A stretch of DNA of 64,000 bases from Bathymodiolus brooksi (GCA_963680875.1 OY804582.1:51788646-51852645); one strand, 5' to 3'. Positions 12,155 to 25,696 are shown, counted from the stretch's first letter. Numbers and translations: made by a program. The notes: generated by a model from the sequence alone, not told the origin.

Positions 12155-15100
12155 CTGCTAGACATAGCTTAATATAGGACCCTATTGTAAAAGACCCATA
12201 CATTGTTGTATTGAATATGATGAGAGATGCTAGACATAGTTTAATATAGGACCCTATTGTAAAAGACCCATACATTGTTGTATTGAATATGATGAGAGAT
12301 GCTAGACATAGTTTAATATAGGACCCTATTGTAAAAGACCCATACATTGTTGTATTGAATATGATGAGAGATGCTAGACATAGTTTAATATAGGACCCCA
12401 TTGTAAAAGACCCATACATTGTTGTATTGAATATGATGAGAGATGCTAGACATAGTTTAATATAGAACCCTATTGTAAAAGACCCATACATTGTTGTATT
12501 GAATATGATGAGAGATGCTAGACATAGTTTAATATAGGACCCTATTGTAAAAGACCCATACATTGTTGTATTGAATATGATGAGAGATGCTAGACATAGT
12601 TTAATATAGGACCCTATTGTAAAAGACCCATACATTGTTGTATTGAATATGATGAGAGATGCTAGACATAGTTTAATATAGAACCCTATTGTAAAAGACC
12701 CATACATTGTTGTATTGAATATGATGAGAGATGCTAGACATAGTTTAATATAGGACCCTATTGTAAAAGACCCATACATTGTTGTATTGAATATGATGAG
12801 AGATGCTAGACATAGTTTAATATAGAACCCTATTGTAAAAGACCCATACATTGTTGTATTGAATATGATGAGAGATGCTAGACATAGTTTAATATAGGAC
12901 CCTATTGTAAAAGACCCATACATTGTTGTATTGAATATGATGAGAGATGCTAGACATAGTTTAATATAGGACCCTATTGTAAAAGACCCATACATTGTTG
13001 TATTGAATATGATGAGAGATGCTAGACATAGTTTAATATAGGACCCTATTGTAAAAGACCCATACATTGTTGTATTGAATATGATGAGAGATGCTAGACA
13101 CAGTTTAATATAGGACCCTATTGTAAAAGACCCATACATTGTTGTATTGAATATGATGAGAGATGCTAGACATAGTTTAATATAGGACCCTATTGTAAAA
13201 GACCCATACATTGTTGTATTGAATATGATGAGAGATGCTAGACATAGTTTAATATAGGACCCTATTGTAAAAGACCCATACATTGTTGTATTGAATATGA
13301 TGAGAGATGCTAGACATAGTTTAATATAGGACCCTATTGTAAAAGACCCATACATTGTTGTATTGAATATGATGAGAGATGCTAGACATAGTTTAAAATA
13401 GGACCCTATTGTAAAAGACCCATACATTGTTGTATTGAATATGATGAGAGATGCTAGACATAGTTTAATATAGGACCCTATTGTAAAAGACCCATACATT
13501 GTTGTATTGAATATGATGAGAGATGCTAGACATAGTTTAATATAGGACCCTATTGTAAAAGAACCATACATTGTTGTATTGAATATGATGAGAGATGCTA
13601 GACATAGTTTAATATAGGACCCTATTGTAAAAGACCCATACATTGTTGTATTGAATATGATGAGAGATGCTAGACATAGTTTAATATAGGACCCTATTGT
13701 AAAAGACCCATACATTGTTGTATTGAATATGATGAGAGATGCTAGACATAGTTTAATATAGGACCCTATTGTAAAAGAACCATACATTGTTGTATTGAAT
13801 ATGATGAGAGATGCTAGACATAGTTTAATATAGGACCCTTTTGTAAAAGACCCATACATTGTTGTATTGAATATGATGAGAGATGCTAGACATAGTTAAA
13901 TATAGGACCCTATTGTAAAAGACCCATACATTGTTGTATTGAATATGATGAGAGATGCTAGACATAGTTTAATATAGGACCCTATTGTAAAAGACCCACA
14001 CATTGTTGTATTGAATATGATGAGAGATGCTAGACATAGTTTAATATAGAACCCTATTGTAAAAGACCCATACATTGTTGTATTGAATATGATGAGAGAT
14101 GCTAGACATAGTTTAATATAGAACCCTATTGTAAAAGACCCATACATTGTTGTATTGAATATGATGAGAGATGCTAGACATAGTTTAATATAGGACCCTA
14201 TTGTAAAAGACCCATACATTGTTGTATTGAATATGATGAGAGATGCTAGACATAGTTTAATATAGGACCCTATTGTAAAAGAACCATACATTGTTGTATT
14301 GAATATGATGAGAGATGCTAGACATAGTTTAATATAGGACCCTTTTGTAAAAGACCCATACATTGTTGTATTGAATATGATGAGAGATGCTAGACATAGT
14401 TTAATATAGGACCCTATTGTAAAAGACCCATACATTGTTGTATTGAATATGATGAGAGATGCTAGACATAGTTTAATATAGGACCCTATTGTAAAAGACC
14501 CACACATTGTTGTATTGAATATGATGAGAGATGCTAGACATAGTTTAATATAGAACCCTATTGTAAAAGACCCATACATTGTTGTATTGAATATGATGAG
14601 AGATGCTAGACATAGTTTAATATAGGACCCTATTGTAAAAGACCCATACATTGTTGTATTGAATATGATGAGAGATGCTAGACATAGTTTAATATAGAAC
14701 CCTATTGTAAAAGACCCATACATTGTTGTATTGAATATGATGAGAGATGCTAGACATAGTTTAATATAGGACCCTATTGTAAAAGACCCATACATTGTTG
14801 TATTGAATATGATGAGAGATGCTAGACATAGTTTAATATAGGACCCTATTGTAAAAGACCCATACATTGTTGTATTGAATATGATGAGAGATGCTAGACA
14901 TAGTTTAATATAGGACCCTATTGTAAAAGACCCATACATTGTTGTATTGAATATGATGAGAGATGCTAGACATAGTTTAATATAGGACCCTATTGTAAAA
15001 GACCCATACATTGTTGTATTGAATATGATGAGAGATGCTAGACATAGTTTAATATAGGACCCTATTGTAAAAGACCCATACATTGTTGTATTGAATATGA

Positions 15101-15757
15101 TGAGAGATGCTAGACATAGTTTAATATAGGACCCTATTGTAAAAGACCCATACATTGTTGTATTGAATATGATGAGAGATGCTAGACATAGTTTAATATA
15201 GGACCCTATTGTAAAAGAACCATACATTGTTGTATTGAATATGATGAGAGATGCTAGACATAGTTTAATATAGAACCCTATTGTAAAAGACCCATACATT
15301 GTTGTATTGAATATGATGAGAGATGCTAGACATAGTTTAATATAGGACCCTATTGTAAAAGACCCATACATTGTTGTATTGAATATGATGAGAGATGCTA
15401 GACATAGTTTAATATAGGACCCTATTGTAAAAGACCCATACATTGTTGTATTGAATATGATGAGAGATGCTAGACATAGTTTAATATAGGACCCTATTGT
15501 AAAAGACCCATACATTGTTGTATTGAATATGATGAGAGATGCTAGACATAGTTTAATATAGGACCCTATTGTAAAAGACCCATACATTGTTGTATTGAAT
15601 ATGATGAGAGATGCTAGACATAGTTTAATAAGGACCCTTTTGTAAAAGACCCATACATTGTTGTATTGAATATGATGAGAGATGCTAGACATAGTTTAAT
15701 ATAGGACCCTATTGTAAGAGACCCATACATTGTTGTATTGAATATGATGAGAGATAG
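12155..15757. repeat. 72-bp satellite array
   Basis: About 50 units of 72 bp with core GCTAGACATAGTTTAATATA, GGACCCTATTGTAAAAGACC and CATACATTGTTGTATTGAAT. Identity between units is very high, with recurrent single-base variants (GGACCC/GAACCC, AAGACC/AAGAAC, CATACA/CACACA). As 72 is divisible by three, the minus strand stays open for about 570 and 598 codons as a 24-residue hydrophobic repeat, interrupted at 13860-13895 by single-base change. I do not regard this as a gene. Three linked variants at 13777, 13837 and 13998 recur exactly 504 bp (seven units) later at 14281, 14341 and 14502, showing a block duplication. Confidence 0.93.
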
Positions 15758-16470
15758 CTATTAAATTCATTTCTTCTTCAAGGTTTAAAATTTGCATAAA
15801 ATTTTTATCATTAATATGTTGTATACATGTCTATAAGAATGTAAATCTAAATTTTGATGGAATATGTTAAGTTAAAATTTTTAATTTATTTGCTTCAAAA
15901 TATCGGCATGGCAGTTTTAAAAATTAGTTTCCTGTTGATTCATGAGTGTAATAATTTCAACTCATATTTTATGCCATAGTATTGTTTACTGTAATACCCA
16001 CAATTCACTTGAGCCTCATTATCACATGATTTGTGATCTTGTGTCTTTTATTTTGCTTTGATATAGTGGACAGAGAGCAAATTGGTGTTTCATGATTTAA
16101 AAGGTCACCTGGACTTGTCCTGATTGTTGACCCACAGAAGATGTAGGATTGTCACTAAACTTAATTAAAGTCTTTATTTAAAGTGGACCTCCAAAGTAAA
16201 TGTATTGCACTGGATTAAAATACCTTTGAAGTTTGTACAAAGGGAACAATGATTTTACTAATTGAAAATTTAGAATTTCAAATTTAACAGACTTTTAGGC
16301 ATTCATTCTGAAACATGTCTTTTTTTTCAAGTGCAACTGACTATGTGTGGTGCATCTTTAATCAGCAATCAGCCTCAACAGGCAACGATTTATTAACTTT
16401 TGCAGGCAACAATTTATTAACTTTTGGTGAGGATGGGTTCAAAGATTTGTGCTTTCTAAATTCATTTTTA
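15758..16470. other. AT-rich non-coding stretch
   Basis: No gene, RNA or transposon end recognised. A short imperfect direct repeat (CAGGCAACGATTTATTAACTT and a near copy) lies near 16380-16425. Confidence 0.65.
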
Positions 16471-16806
16471 GGTAAAGATGTGTGCTTTTAGGTAAATATG
16501 TGTGCCTTTTGGTAAATATGTGTGACTTTAGGTAAAGATGTGTGACTTTAGGTAAATATGTGTGACTTTAGGTAAAGATATGGTGACTTTTGGTAAATAT
16601 GTGTGCCTTTAGGTAAAGATATGGTGCGTTTAGGTAAATATGTGTGCCTTTAGGTAAATATGTGTGACTTTAGGTAAATATGTGTGCCTTTATGTAAAGA
16701 TGTGGTGCCTTTGGGTAAATATGTGTGCCTTAAGGTAAATATGTGTGACTTTAGGTGAATATGTGTGACTTCAGGTAAATATGTGTGCCTTTAGGTAAAG
16801 ATTTGA
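16471..16806 (+). repeat. 20-21-bp minisatellite, splice-donor-like unit
   Basis: About 16 units of TTTAGGTAAATATGTGTG(A/C)C with variants GGTAAAGATGTGTG and GGTAAAGATATGGTG. Every unit carries AG|GTAAA, which resembles a 5' splice site on the plus strand. No flanking exon-like coding sequence was found, so this is noted as sequence composition only. Confidence 0.85.
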
Positions 16807-18943
16807 TGCCTTTAGAACTAGAAATGTAAAGTCTGTTGTAGAGTACTTAAATCATCATTTTGATGATGCAGATTGAATTAAACTCACATAAATTCAGGCC
16901 TCTGGCCCAAGGTCGGTGGTGTCTGAGCCCTTGTGATCCAGGGTTAAAGTGGGCTGCAATGAGAAAATTTAAAGAAAATCTTTAAAAAAAAAACTGGCAT
17001 GGAAATAATTATATTTTACACGAAGCAGTAATGTGATATGATGATATAATTTTCTACCAATGCATAACCCCAGGTTCTATTAAGTTCAAGTCCAGGTGAA
17101 TCAAAGTTGAATATGATGGACAATAGTTCAATTGTCTTGCAATTGTCCAACTGAGTAATACAGGCCCATCTGCATGTATAGATGGCATGTATGTTGGTTC
17201 TTTATACCTTTAGTTTTCAATGTTAGAAAGCTTTGTGCTAGATACAAAACCATGTTATGTAGACACAATTATAAAGTATTCATGTCAATATTCCCTTAGT
17301 AGATCTGCATGTTAACCTGTGTATAAACAACTTAAAAATGCAATAAGAAAAAAGTAGGTTTGGTTTGGTTTAATTTTATGGTGTTTATAAGGATACCAAA
17401 GCCAGAAAGAGAAGCTATAAATCAAAGAAGAACTAGCTATACTTATTTTGTATTTTCATTTGTACCCACCATTAATTGTCTTCTGAATCTCTGACTTTTT
17501 GCTCAGACCATCAAATATGTCATATCACCCAAGATATAAGTGTGTTAAGTGCCTAATGTTGTTTTTTTAATATAGGTATAAGAATAGTATATTTTGTCAA
17601 ATGATCTTTCATTGGTTAAAGATGTTTCTGAAACTCTTTACATCACAAAACAGTCAACATGGGTATGATTTTTTATTTAAACCTGAGATTTTTCTTAAGT
17701 ACACTTTAATTAAAATAAATTTCTATGTTATTTTTATTTGGATGCAGAGATTGCCATCTTAAACTGATTATAATTGACCTTTTGGACAAAGGTCAAGGAC
17801 ATACTTGTGTCATTTCCATGTCAACTACAGTAATGACATCACATGATAATCACCTCCGTCTGCTTTGTTTACACAATTGCCAAGTACAGTATTCCTAGAG
17901 AACCGTCTGCCATTGCTCATTTATATTGTGTCACTGAGTTTTAGATGTATTGATTTTGTCTTTAGACTTTTATTGTCTTATTCTTATGGAAATGACAGCT
18001 AAAATAAGATGTTGGTTTTACCAACAAGATTTTATGCTTTGTGTCCCAATCTATTACTGCATTGCTTTATCCCTTTATGACTGAAGCGTTTGCTGACTGG
18101 TAATTCTCCATACATGAAAGCAAATATTTTGATTAAAGGACTGGATTTTTTTTCTATTTTGCATGAATTTTATAAGGGAAAAAGGAAACTCCGACTAATT
18201 AAATATGCAAATGTGAATTGAGATTTTTTTTATACTAAAGGAAAGTGATTCATTGATCTTTCATAAAAAATTTCACAACTTTCAAAAAGCCACTAGATAT
18301 TAAAAGGAATTGGAAAATGACAGGATAATCTCTATAAAAGATAGAAAAATCAAGACGAAAAAAGAAATCTTTTTAAATAGCAATATTTGAATGAAAATTT
18401 TTAGGGATTATATATATCGATAAAGATGATTGAATTATTTTGGTTTATTAAGTACATTTTCTTTATATGAGTGAACTAATTAAAACTTGTAAACTTCAAT
18501 AATTCTTTGTAGTATGTTTCATCATGTCACTAAAGAAACACAAGACATAAAATGTATAGGGGAGAAATCATTATATCTCACACGGTTGTATATATCTGGA
18601 GGACTAAATTATTATCGATGATATGCATTTTCCCTGTGATCTTTACACACGATAATATCTATTATCAAGCAACTAGCATGATATTAACAAAATATTACTA
18701 TTTTCTAATGTGAGGTTATAATGATGTCACTGATGTTCATTTACCAAGTCTTGGACAAACATACTATACCATTGATGTGTTTTACTTGAGATGAACTTCT
18801 CATTGCATCTCCCATCTCAGGTTTCATCCCACTGTGATGGAGATCATATCAGGGGGTTGCTATAATGATGGGTTTTTTTTAATTACATATAAAAGATTGA
18901 ATATTAAATTAATTTGTATGGAATTTTAGTAATAAAAAGTGGA
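16807..18943. other. AT-rich non-coding stretch
   Basis: No gene supported on either strand. There is no clear transposon structure beyond scattered short repeats. Confidence 0.6.
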
Positions 18944-21900
18944 AAAGTAGATATGTAATTTAGTGTGCAACGATGCGTGTCTGGAATAACCTGCATGAGG
19001 TACACTTATAGTCGAAAGATTGAATAACCTGCATGAGGTACACTTATAGTCGAAAGATTGAATAACCTGCATGAGGTACACTTATAGTCGAAAGATTGAA
19101 TAACCTGCAAGAGGTACACTTATAGTCGAAAGATTGAATAACCTGCATGAGGTACACTTATAGTCGAAAGATTGAATAACCTGCATGAGGTACACTTATA
19201 GTCGAAAGATTGAATAACCTGCATGAGGTACACTTATAGTCGAAAGATTGAATAACCTGCATGAGGTACACTTATAGTCGAAAGATTGAATAACCTGCAT
19301 GAGGTACACTTATAGTCGAAAGATTGAATAACCTGCATGAGGTACACTTATAGTCGAAAGATTGAATAACCTGCATGAGGTACACTTATAGTCGAAAGAT
19401 TGAATAACCTGCATGAGGTACACTCATAGTCGAAAGATTGAATAACCTGCATGAGGTACACTTATAGTCGAAAGATTGAATAACCTGCATGAGGTACACT
19501 TATAGTCGAAAGATTGAATAACCTGCATGAGGTACACTTATAGTCGAAAGATTGAATAACCTGCATGAGGTACACTTATAGTCGAAAGATTGAATAACCT
19601 GCATGAGGTACACTTATAGTCGAAAGATTGAATAACCTGCATGAGGTACACTTATAGTCAAAAGATTGAATAACCTGCATGAGGTACACTCATAGTCGAA
19701 AGATTGAATAACCTGCATGAGGTACACTGATAGTGGAAAGATTGAATAACCTGCATGAGGTACACTCATAGTCGAAAGATTGAATAACCTGCATGAGGTA
19801 CACTTATAGTCGAAAGATTGAATAACCTGCATGAGGTACACTTATAGTCGAAAGATTGAATAACCTGCATGAGGTACACTTATAGTCGAAAGATTGAATA
19901 ACCTGCATGAGGTACACTTATAGTCGAAAGATTGAATAACCTGCATGAGGTACACTTATAGTCGAAAGATTGAATAACCTGCATGAGGTACACTTATAGT
20001 CGAAAGATTGAATAACCTGCATGAGGTACACTTATAGTCGAAAGATTGAATAACCTGCATGAGGTACACTTATAGTCGAAAGATTGAATAACCTGCATGA
20101 GGTACACTTATAGTCGAAAGATTGAATAACCTGCATGAGGTACACTCATAGTAGAAAGATTGAATAACCTGCATGAGGTACACTCATAGTCGAAAGATTG
20201 AATAACCTGCATGAGGTACACTCATAGTCGAAAGATTGAATAACCTGCATGAGGTACACTCATAGTCGAAAGATTGAATAACCTGCATGAGGTACACTCA
20301 TAGTCGAAAGATTGAATAACCTGCATGAGGTACACTTATAGTCGAAAGATTGAATAACCTGCATGAGGTACACTTATAGTCGAAAGATTGAATAACCTGC
20401 ATGAGGTACACTTATAGTCGAAAGATTGAATAACCTGCATGAGGTACACTTATAGTCGAAAGATTGAATAACCTGCATGAGGTACACTTATAGTCGAAAG
20501 ATTGAATAACCTGCATGAGGTACACTTATAGTCGAAAGATTGAATAACCTGCATGAGGTACACTTATAGTCGAAAGATTGAATAACCTGCATGAGGTACA
20601 CTTATAGTCGAAAGATTGAATAACCTGCATGAGGTACACTTATAGTCGAAAGATTGAATAACCTGCATGAGGTACACTTATAGTCGAAAGATTGAATAAC
20701 CTGCATGAGGTACACTTATAGTCGAAAGATTGAATAACCTGCATGAGGTACACTCATAGTCGAAAGATTGAATAACCTGCATGAGGTACACTGATAGTGG
20801 AAAGATTGAATAACCTGCATGAGGTACACTTATAGTCGAAAGATTGAATAACCTGCATGAGGTACACTTATAGTCGAAAGATTGAATAACCTGCATGAGG
20901 TACACTTATAGTCGAAAGATTGAATAACCTGCATGAGGTACACTTATAGTCGAAAGATTGAATAACCTGCATGAGGTACACTTATAGTCGAAAGATTGAA
21001 TAACCTGCATGAGGTACACTTATAGTCGAAAGATTGAATAACCTGCATGAGGTACACTTATAGTCGAAAGATTGAATAACCTGCATGAGGTACACTTATA
21101 GTCAAAAGATTGAATAACCTGCATGAGGTACACTCATAGTCGAAAGATTGAATAACCTGCATGAGGTACACTGATAGTGGAAAGATTGAATAACCTGCAT
21201 GAGGTACACTCATAGTGGAAAGATTGAATAACCTGCATGAGGTACACTCATAGTCGAAAGATTGAATAACCTGCATGAGGTACACTTATAGTCGAAAGAT
21301 TGAATAACCTGCATGAGGTACACTTATAGTCGAAAGATTGAATAACCTGCATGAGGTACACTTATAGTCGAAAGATTGAATAACCTGCATGAGGTACACT
21401 TATAGTCGAAAGATTGAATAACCTGCATGAGGTACACTTATAGTCGAAAGATTGAATAACCTGCATGAGGTACACTTATAGTCGAAAGATTGAATAACCT
21501 GCATGAGGTACACTTATAGTCGAAAGATTGAATAACCTGCATGAGGTACACTTATAGTCGAAAGATTGAATAACCTGCATGAGGTACACTTATAGTCGAA
21601 AGATTGAATAACCTGCATGAGGTACACTTATAGTCGAAAGATTGAATAATCTGCATGAGGTACACTTATAGTCGAAAGATTGAATAACCTGCATGAGGTA
21701 CACTCATAGTCGAAAGATTGAATAACCTGCATGAGGTACACTTATAGTCGAAAGATTGAATAACCTGCATGAGGTACACTTATAGTCGAAAGATTGAATA
21801 ACCTGCATGAGGTACACTTATAGTCGAAAGATTGAATAACCTGCATGAGGTACACTTATAGTCAAAAAATTGAATAATCTGCATGAGGTACACTTATAGT

Positions 21901-22130
21901 CGAAAGATTGAATAATCTGCATGAGGTACACTTATAGTCGAAAGATTGAATAACCTGCATGAGGTACACTTATAGTCGAAAGATTGAATAATCTGCATGA
22001 GGTACACTTATAGTCGAAAGATTGAATAATCTGCATGAGGTACACTTATAGTCGAAAGATTGAATAACCAACAAATTTAAAAGTCTTTGGAAGCAAGTTA
22101 TATCCAAAGTGCCAAGAAATGATAGCCAAA
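18944..22130 (-). mobile_element. Hammerhead-like dispersed element with a hugely expanded internal array
   Basis: The left flank (AATAAAAAGTGG..GTAGATATGTAATTTAGTGTGC) and the first unit junction (GTGTCTGGAATAACCTGCATG) match the conserved left part of the copies at 28.1, 35.9, 41.9 and 60.1 kb. The right flank (ACAAATTTAAAAGTCTTTGG) matches their AAGCCAAATAATTTAAAAGT part. Between them, the single central unit of the other copies has grown to about 81 units. On the minus strand the CTGATGA box reads CTCATGC, so this copy should not fold as a hammerhead. Confidence 0.82.
18982..22068. repeat. 38-bp satellite array inside the dispersed element
   Basis: Some 81 units of GATTGAATAACCTGCATGAG followed by GTACACTTATAGTCGAAA. 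It is very homogeneous. Private variants mark block duplications: CTGATAGTGG occurs at 19727, 20791 and 21171, at spacings of 1064 bp (28 units) and 380 bp (10 units). The 75-codon minus-strand frames repeated here are shadows of the array. The unit is homologous to the 37-bp unit at 60.16-60.38 kb. Confidence 0.93.
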
Positions 22131-23464
22131 ATCTTTTTTTCTTTCTTTAATAATGAATATATAATTGGAATTTTTTCTTTAATAATGAATATATAATTTG
22201 AATTTTGAGAATCCATTTTTAAACTTAAAGGAACTATTCTGACAGAATCCTGGAGAAAGACAATAATTTTAGAAGATATTAGTGTATTATACAATACTTG
22301 ATTAAAACAAAGGTGAACAAAAGGTGAAACACCTGGCCAAACAGTTTGACATGACATGTGGTGACCATTTTATCTGTAACAGGAAGCTTACAGTCTCCAT
22401 TACATTGTTGATTTTAAATTAATATAATCTAATGTTATACTGTTAAGATTGATATCTAAAACTAAATACTGTTTCAGATGTATTTTTCATTTGGTGTCAC
22501 TTGAGGTGAGAAGGTAATAATATGTTTTATTAAAGTCTAATGTTTGACTTTCGTTGACTTGTTAGTGTGCATGCATAGGTTCCTAATTTATGTGTAACAT
22601 TGCAATATACATGTATAACAGAAAAAACAAAATGCATTTATATATGGTTTTTATTCTATTTCTTTAAAAAAAAATTCTATTCAAGACGGTAATGATTATA
22701 TATTCTGTTTCAAAAAGTATATTTTTTTCTAGAAAATGTTAAAGTGCAATATATTGTAAAATGTAAGGTACACCACAATATAGCTGAAATACTGCTAAAG
22801 TTGGTGCCCTCAAACATCAATCAATCAAAATGTAAGGACCTACATAAACATTCATGAAAGAAGTGGATTGATCTGTACAATTAGTGATAAATTCTTATTG
22901 TAAATTGCTGCAATTGATAATATAAAGCCTCAAAATAGTATTGTTAATTTAGGGAAATTTCCCTGTTCACATCCCTATTGTGTAAATCTGGCAATTTACC
23001 TTCTGAAATTTTTGACAATTAGCAAATTTAAGTTGATGAAAATTCAAATGTTGATGAATTCTGTTTTGTAGGCCAAATAAAGTGTCTGGAATTTTTTTGT
23101 ACTGTTGAGATGTGATTTTTTTGTGGTATGACAATAATTATGAAATTAGAATTGCCGTAATTTTTCCTAGGAATAAACGGAAGACTTAGAATTGTCAACA
23201 AAATCACAGATAAAGTGCCTTTTAAGAGGGTCAAATGCCAAAAGAACGGCTGCATTTCCTTCTATACCTTTAATCAGAACACAATAGACATATTTTATTA
23301 CTTTCAAGATATTTCTTATTACTCATCTTGTTTCCTTGTTATCTAAAAAAATTTAAATGACAAAAAAAATAAAGAGAATTAAATTCCTGAGAAAACAGGC
23401 TTTTGTAAATTTTTGTGAGAAGTCATTACCAATATTCTGGTTTATTACAGAAATACACATTTTT
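22131..23464. other. AT-rich non-coding stretch with a SINE-tail fragment
   Basis: Mostly featureless. A short direct duplication around TTTAATAATGAATATATAAT lies at 22147-22200. A SINE 3'-tail fragment (CACCACAATATAGCTGAAAT, then CATCAATCAATCA) lies at 22770-22829. No gene supported. Confidence 0.65.
22770..22829 (+). mobile_element. SINE 3'-tail fragment
   Basis: ATATAGCTGAAATACTGCTA followed by a CATCAATCAATCA tail matches the 3' domain shared by the SINEs in this window (25.4 kb, 35.8 kb, 58.9 kb). The 5' part is absent, consistent with 5' truncation. Confidence 0.65.
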
Positions 23465-24100
23465 TTATGTCCCTGCCACTGAGTGGGCGGGACATATAGT
23501 GTTACCCTTGTCCGTCATTCCGTAATTCCAAAATAAAACGGTTATCACCACTTTTTTTCGCTATGCTTTGAGATATTGACTTGATATTTGGTATGTAGGT
23601 GTATAATCATAAGTTACAGATCAAGTTTACGTTTCGTTCCGGTCCGGTCCAATGATATTTGTCTGAGTTATGGCCCTTGGACTTTGAAATTTGGCCAAAT
23701 ATTTAGTTGTCACCACTTTATTTCACTATGATTTGAGATATTGACTTGATTTTTGGTATGAGAGTGTATAACCATAAGTTACAGATCAACTTTGAAATTC
23801 GTTCCGGTTGAATGATGTTTGGCCAACTTACAGCCGTTGGGCTTTGCAATTTGGCCAAATATTTAGTTGTCACCACTTTATTTCATTATGATTGAAGATA
23901 TTGACTTGATTTTTGGTATGTGAGTGTATAGTGATTAGTTACCGATCAAGTTTGAATTTCGTTCCGATTGAGGGTACAGATCTTAAACATTAGTTTGTTA
24001 TTCTTAGCCTATTACTGAGGGAATTAAAAAGGAGTGAAACATTTGCGAGCCTCCTTAATATTCACGGCGGGGACATTTGTGTCGTTCTGACACATCTAGT
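23465..24100 (+). mobile_element. Helentron-like non-autonomous element (HINE type) with 160-bp internal repeats
   Basis: The 5' end has a hairpin, TATGTCCCTGCC..GGGCGGGACATA. The interior holds about 2.5 tandem units of 160-165 bp (GAGATATTGACTTGATTTTTGG at 23571, 23736, 23896). The 3' end has a hairpin TGTGTC-GTTC-TGACACA followed by CTAGT, next to T-rich flank. A 3' hairpin followed by CTAGT, internal tandem repeats and T-rich insertion flanks fit Helitron/Helentron-derived non-autonomous elements. No Rep/helicase coding sequence is present. Confidence 0.72.
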
Positions 24101-25367
24101 TTTCTCATGCCACACACCAAGGACTGATTATTCATATTAATTTGAAAATTTTATTTCATCACAAATAATGAAAACTTGAGGCTTTTAAACTAATTGATGT
24201 GCAGTTCTTCAATCTTTATGCATGAATGTGCAATTCTGTGGAAATGTGAAATAATTTCTAGATTAATGTGTTTTATCCAATGTCATCCTATTTATCTGTC
24301 CCGTAATCCCCTGACGGAATGGTGGAGATACCTTTTGAAGGATAGTAATATTTTAATCAATTGTTTGTATTGCTAGTGTTTTCTTTCCCAGAAGCAAAAA
24401 TGTGGATGAAACAAACTTCTTTGATTTCTGGAGTGAAATAAAAAAAAAATCATTTAATGACTTAATGATGGAGATTATTTGAATCATTTATCCACTGTCA
24501 CCTGTTGTATTGCAGCCCACTGAGATTTTTTATTGTTTGGAAACAAAATGAATTGACTTGAAATTTGCTGAAGGGAAAGAAGTTTAACCCCAAGTGTATC
24601 CAGTTTGTCTTGAAGTATAGTGTGAATATTTTGCCAATTGTGTGAAAAGACATGCAAACTTCTTGACTTGTCAAATCAATTTAATAATGACCAGTAACTT
24701 GCAGATCCCAAGTTAAGATTTGTGAATACCTAAAGTAGCAGAGTTTTTTTTTCTTTGGGCCTGTGCAATGTCAGATTTAGACTAGAATGAAAGGAGCAAT
24801 CAACAGGTGCTTGAATGAAAAACTAACAGATTGTTTACCTTGCATACAGAATAACAATTTTTGAAATTGCAGCTTTCTTTTCTATTAGCAAAATCACAAT
24901 TCATTTAAAGAGTAATTTAGTCAGATAGCACTGGGATTTCACACATCTCTGTTTAGATTAGGAAATTGGATAATTTACTATTAAATTTGTATTGGAGATT
25001 GGACATACAGAGGTGATAGCTTTGGGTTTTACAGGCCATCTGTTCTTACAGTCATTTGTTGGACAAATTGGTCAAATTAAGCCTTTCTGAAATATGGTGG
25101 TTAATCTGGTAGCAATTTATCTGCAATTATGGTCATTTTTTTAATGGTAGAATATGGGTGGTCTATAAGTGTACAAATAAAGAGAAATAAAAATGGTCTT
25201 TAACATAAGAAATTTTGGAGTTCACAGTTTTTATTTAGTTCTTTGATATAATGTATATTTGTGTAGTTTTTATTTAGTTCTTTGATATTTACATATTTGT
25301 GTATAAAGATGTACATCATTATGCTTTCCTTGATATTTCCTAGTTTTGTTACAAGTTTTTATGTAAA
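24101..25367. other. AT-rich non-coding stretch
   Basis: No gene supported; a 60-codon open frame at 24194-24376 has no recognisable motif. A short duplication (TTTTTATTTAGTTCTTTGATAT) lies at 25229-25290. Confidence 0.6.
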
Positions 25368-25696
25368 GTACCTCTATTTTGACAACTTCTCCAATTAAAC
25401 AAGGGGCAGTCATGGCCGTGATCGTATGGTAGTTGGATTTACAACTACGTGTGCAATAAGTGCCTATTACCACTACAGTTGTGAGTTCGAACCCTGTTCA
25501 TGGCAAGGTGTACTTGATACAACAGTATGTGATAAAGTTTGTCTGTGACAGGTCGGTGGCTTTCTACAGGTACTCCGGTTTCCTCTCAATAAAACTGATT
25601 GCCGATATATAACTGAAATATTGTTGAAAGTGGTGTTAAACACCACAACCCTCACCTTTAGGTACCTCCATTTTGACAACTTCTCCAATTAAACAA
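25368..25696 (+). mobile_element. tRNA-derived SINE (family B) with long target-site duplication
   Basis: The SINE proper spans about 25403-25661. It begins GGGGCAGTCATGGCCGTGAT, has a B box GTTCGAACC near 25485, continues with AAGTTTGTCTGTGACAGGTCG, and ends in the ATAACTGAAATATTGTTGAA..GGTGTTAAACACC domain. It is flanked by a 35-bp direct repeat (25368-25402 and 25662-25696, one mismatch) starting GTACCTC and ending AATTAAACAA. This is an unusually long but clear target duplication. The same family occurs inverted at 45617-45859 and, decayed, at 54486-54665. Confidence 0.88.

Noticed and set aside
12144..15692. Two long minus-strand open frames (571 and 598 codons) of a 24-residue hydrophobic repeat
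   Set aside because: The 72-bp unit is divisible by three and stop-free in one frame, so openness is automatic. The break between the two frames is a single-base change, and variants are not biased to synonymous sites.
1..22068. CRISPR arrays
   Set aside because: Units are contiguous with no unique spacers, there are no cas genes, and the DNA is animal-like.
19614..22357. Repeated 75-codon and one 103-codon minus-strand frames
   Set aside because: They are shadows of the 38-bp array. The identical peptides recur at block-duplication spacing, and the 103-codon frame merely runs from unique sequence into the array.
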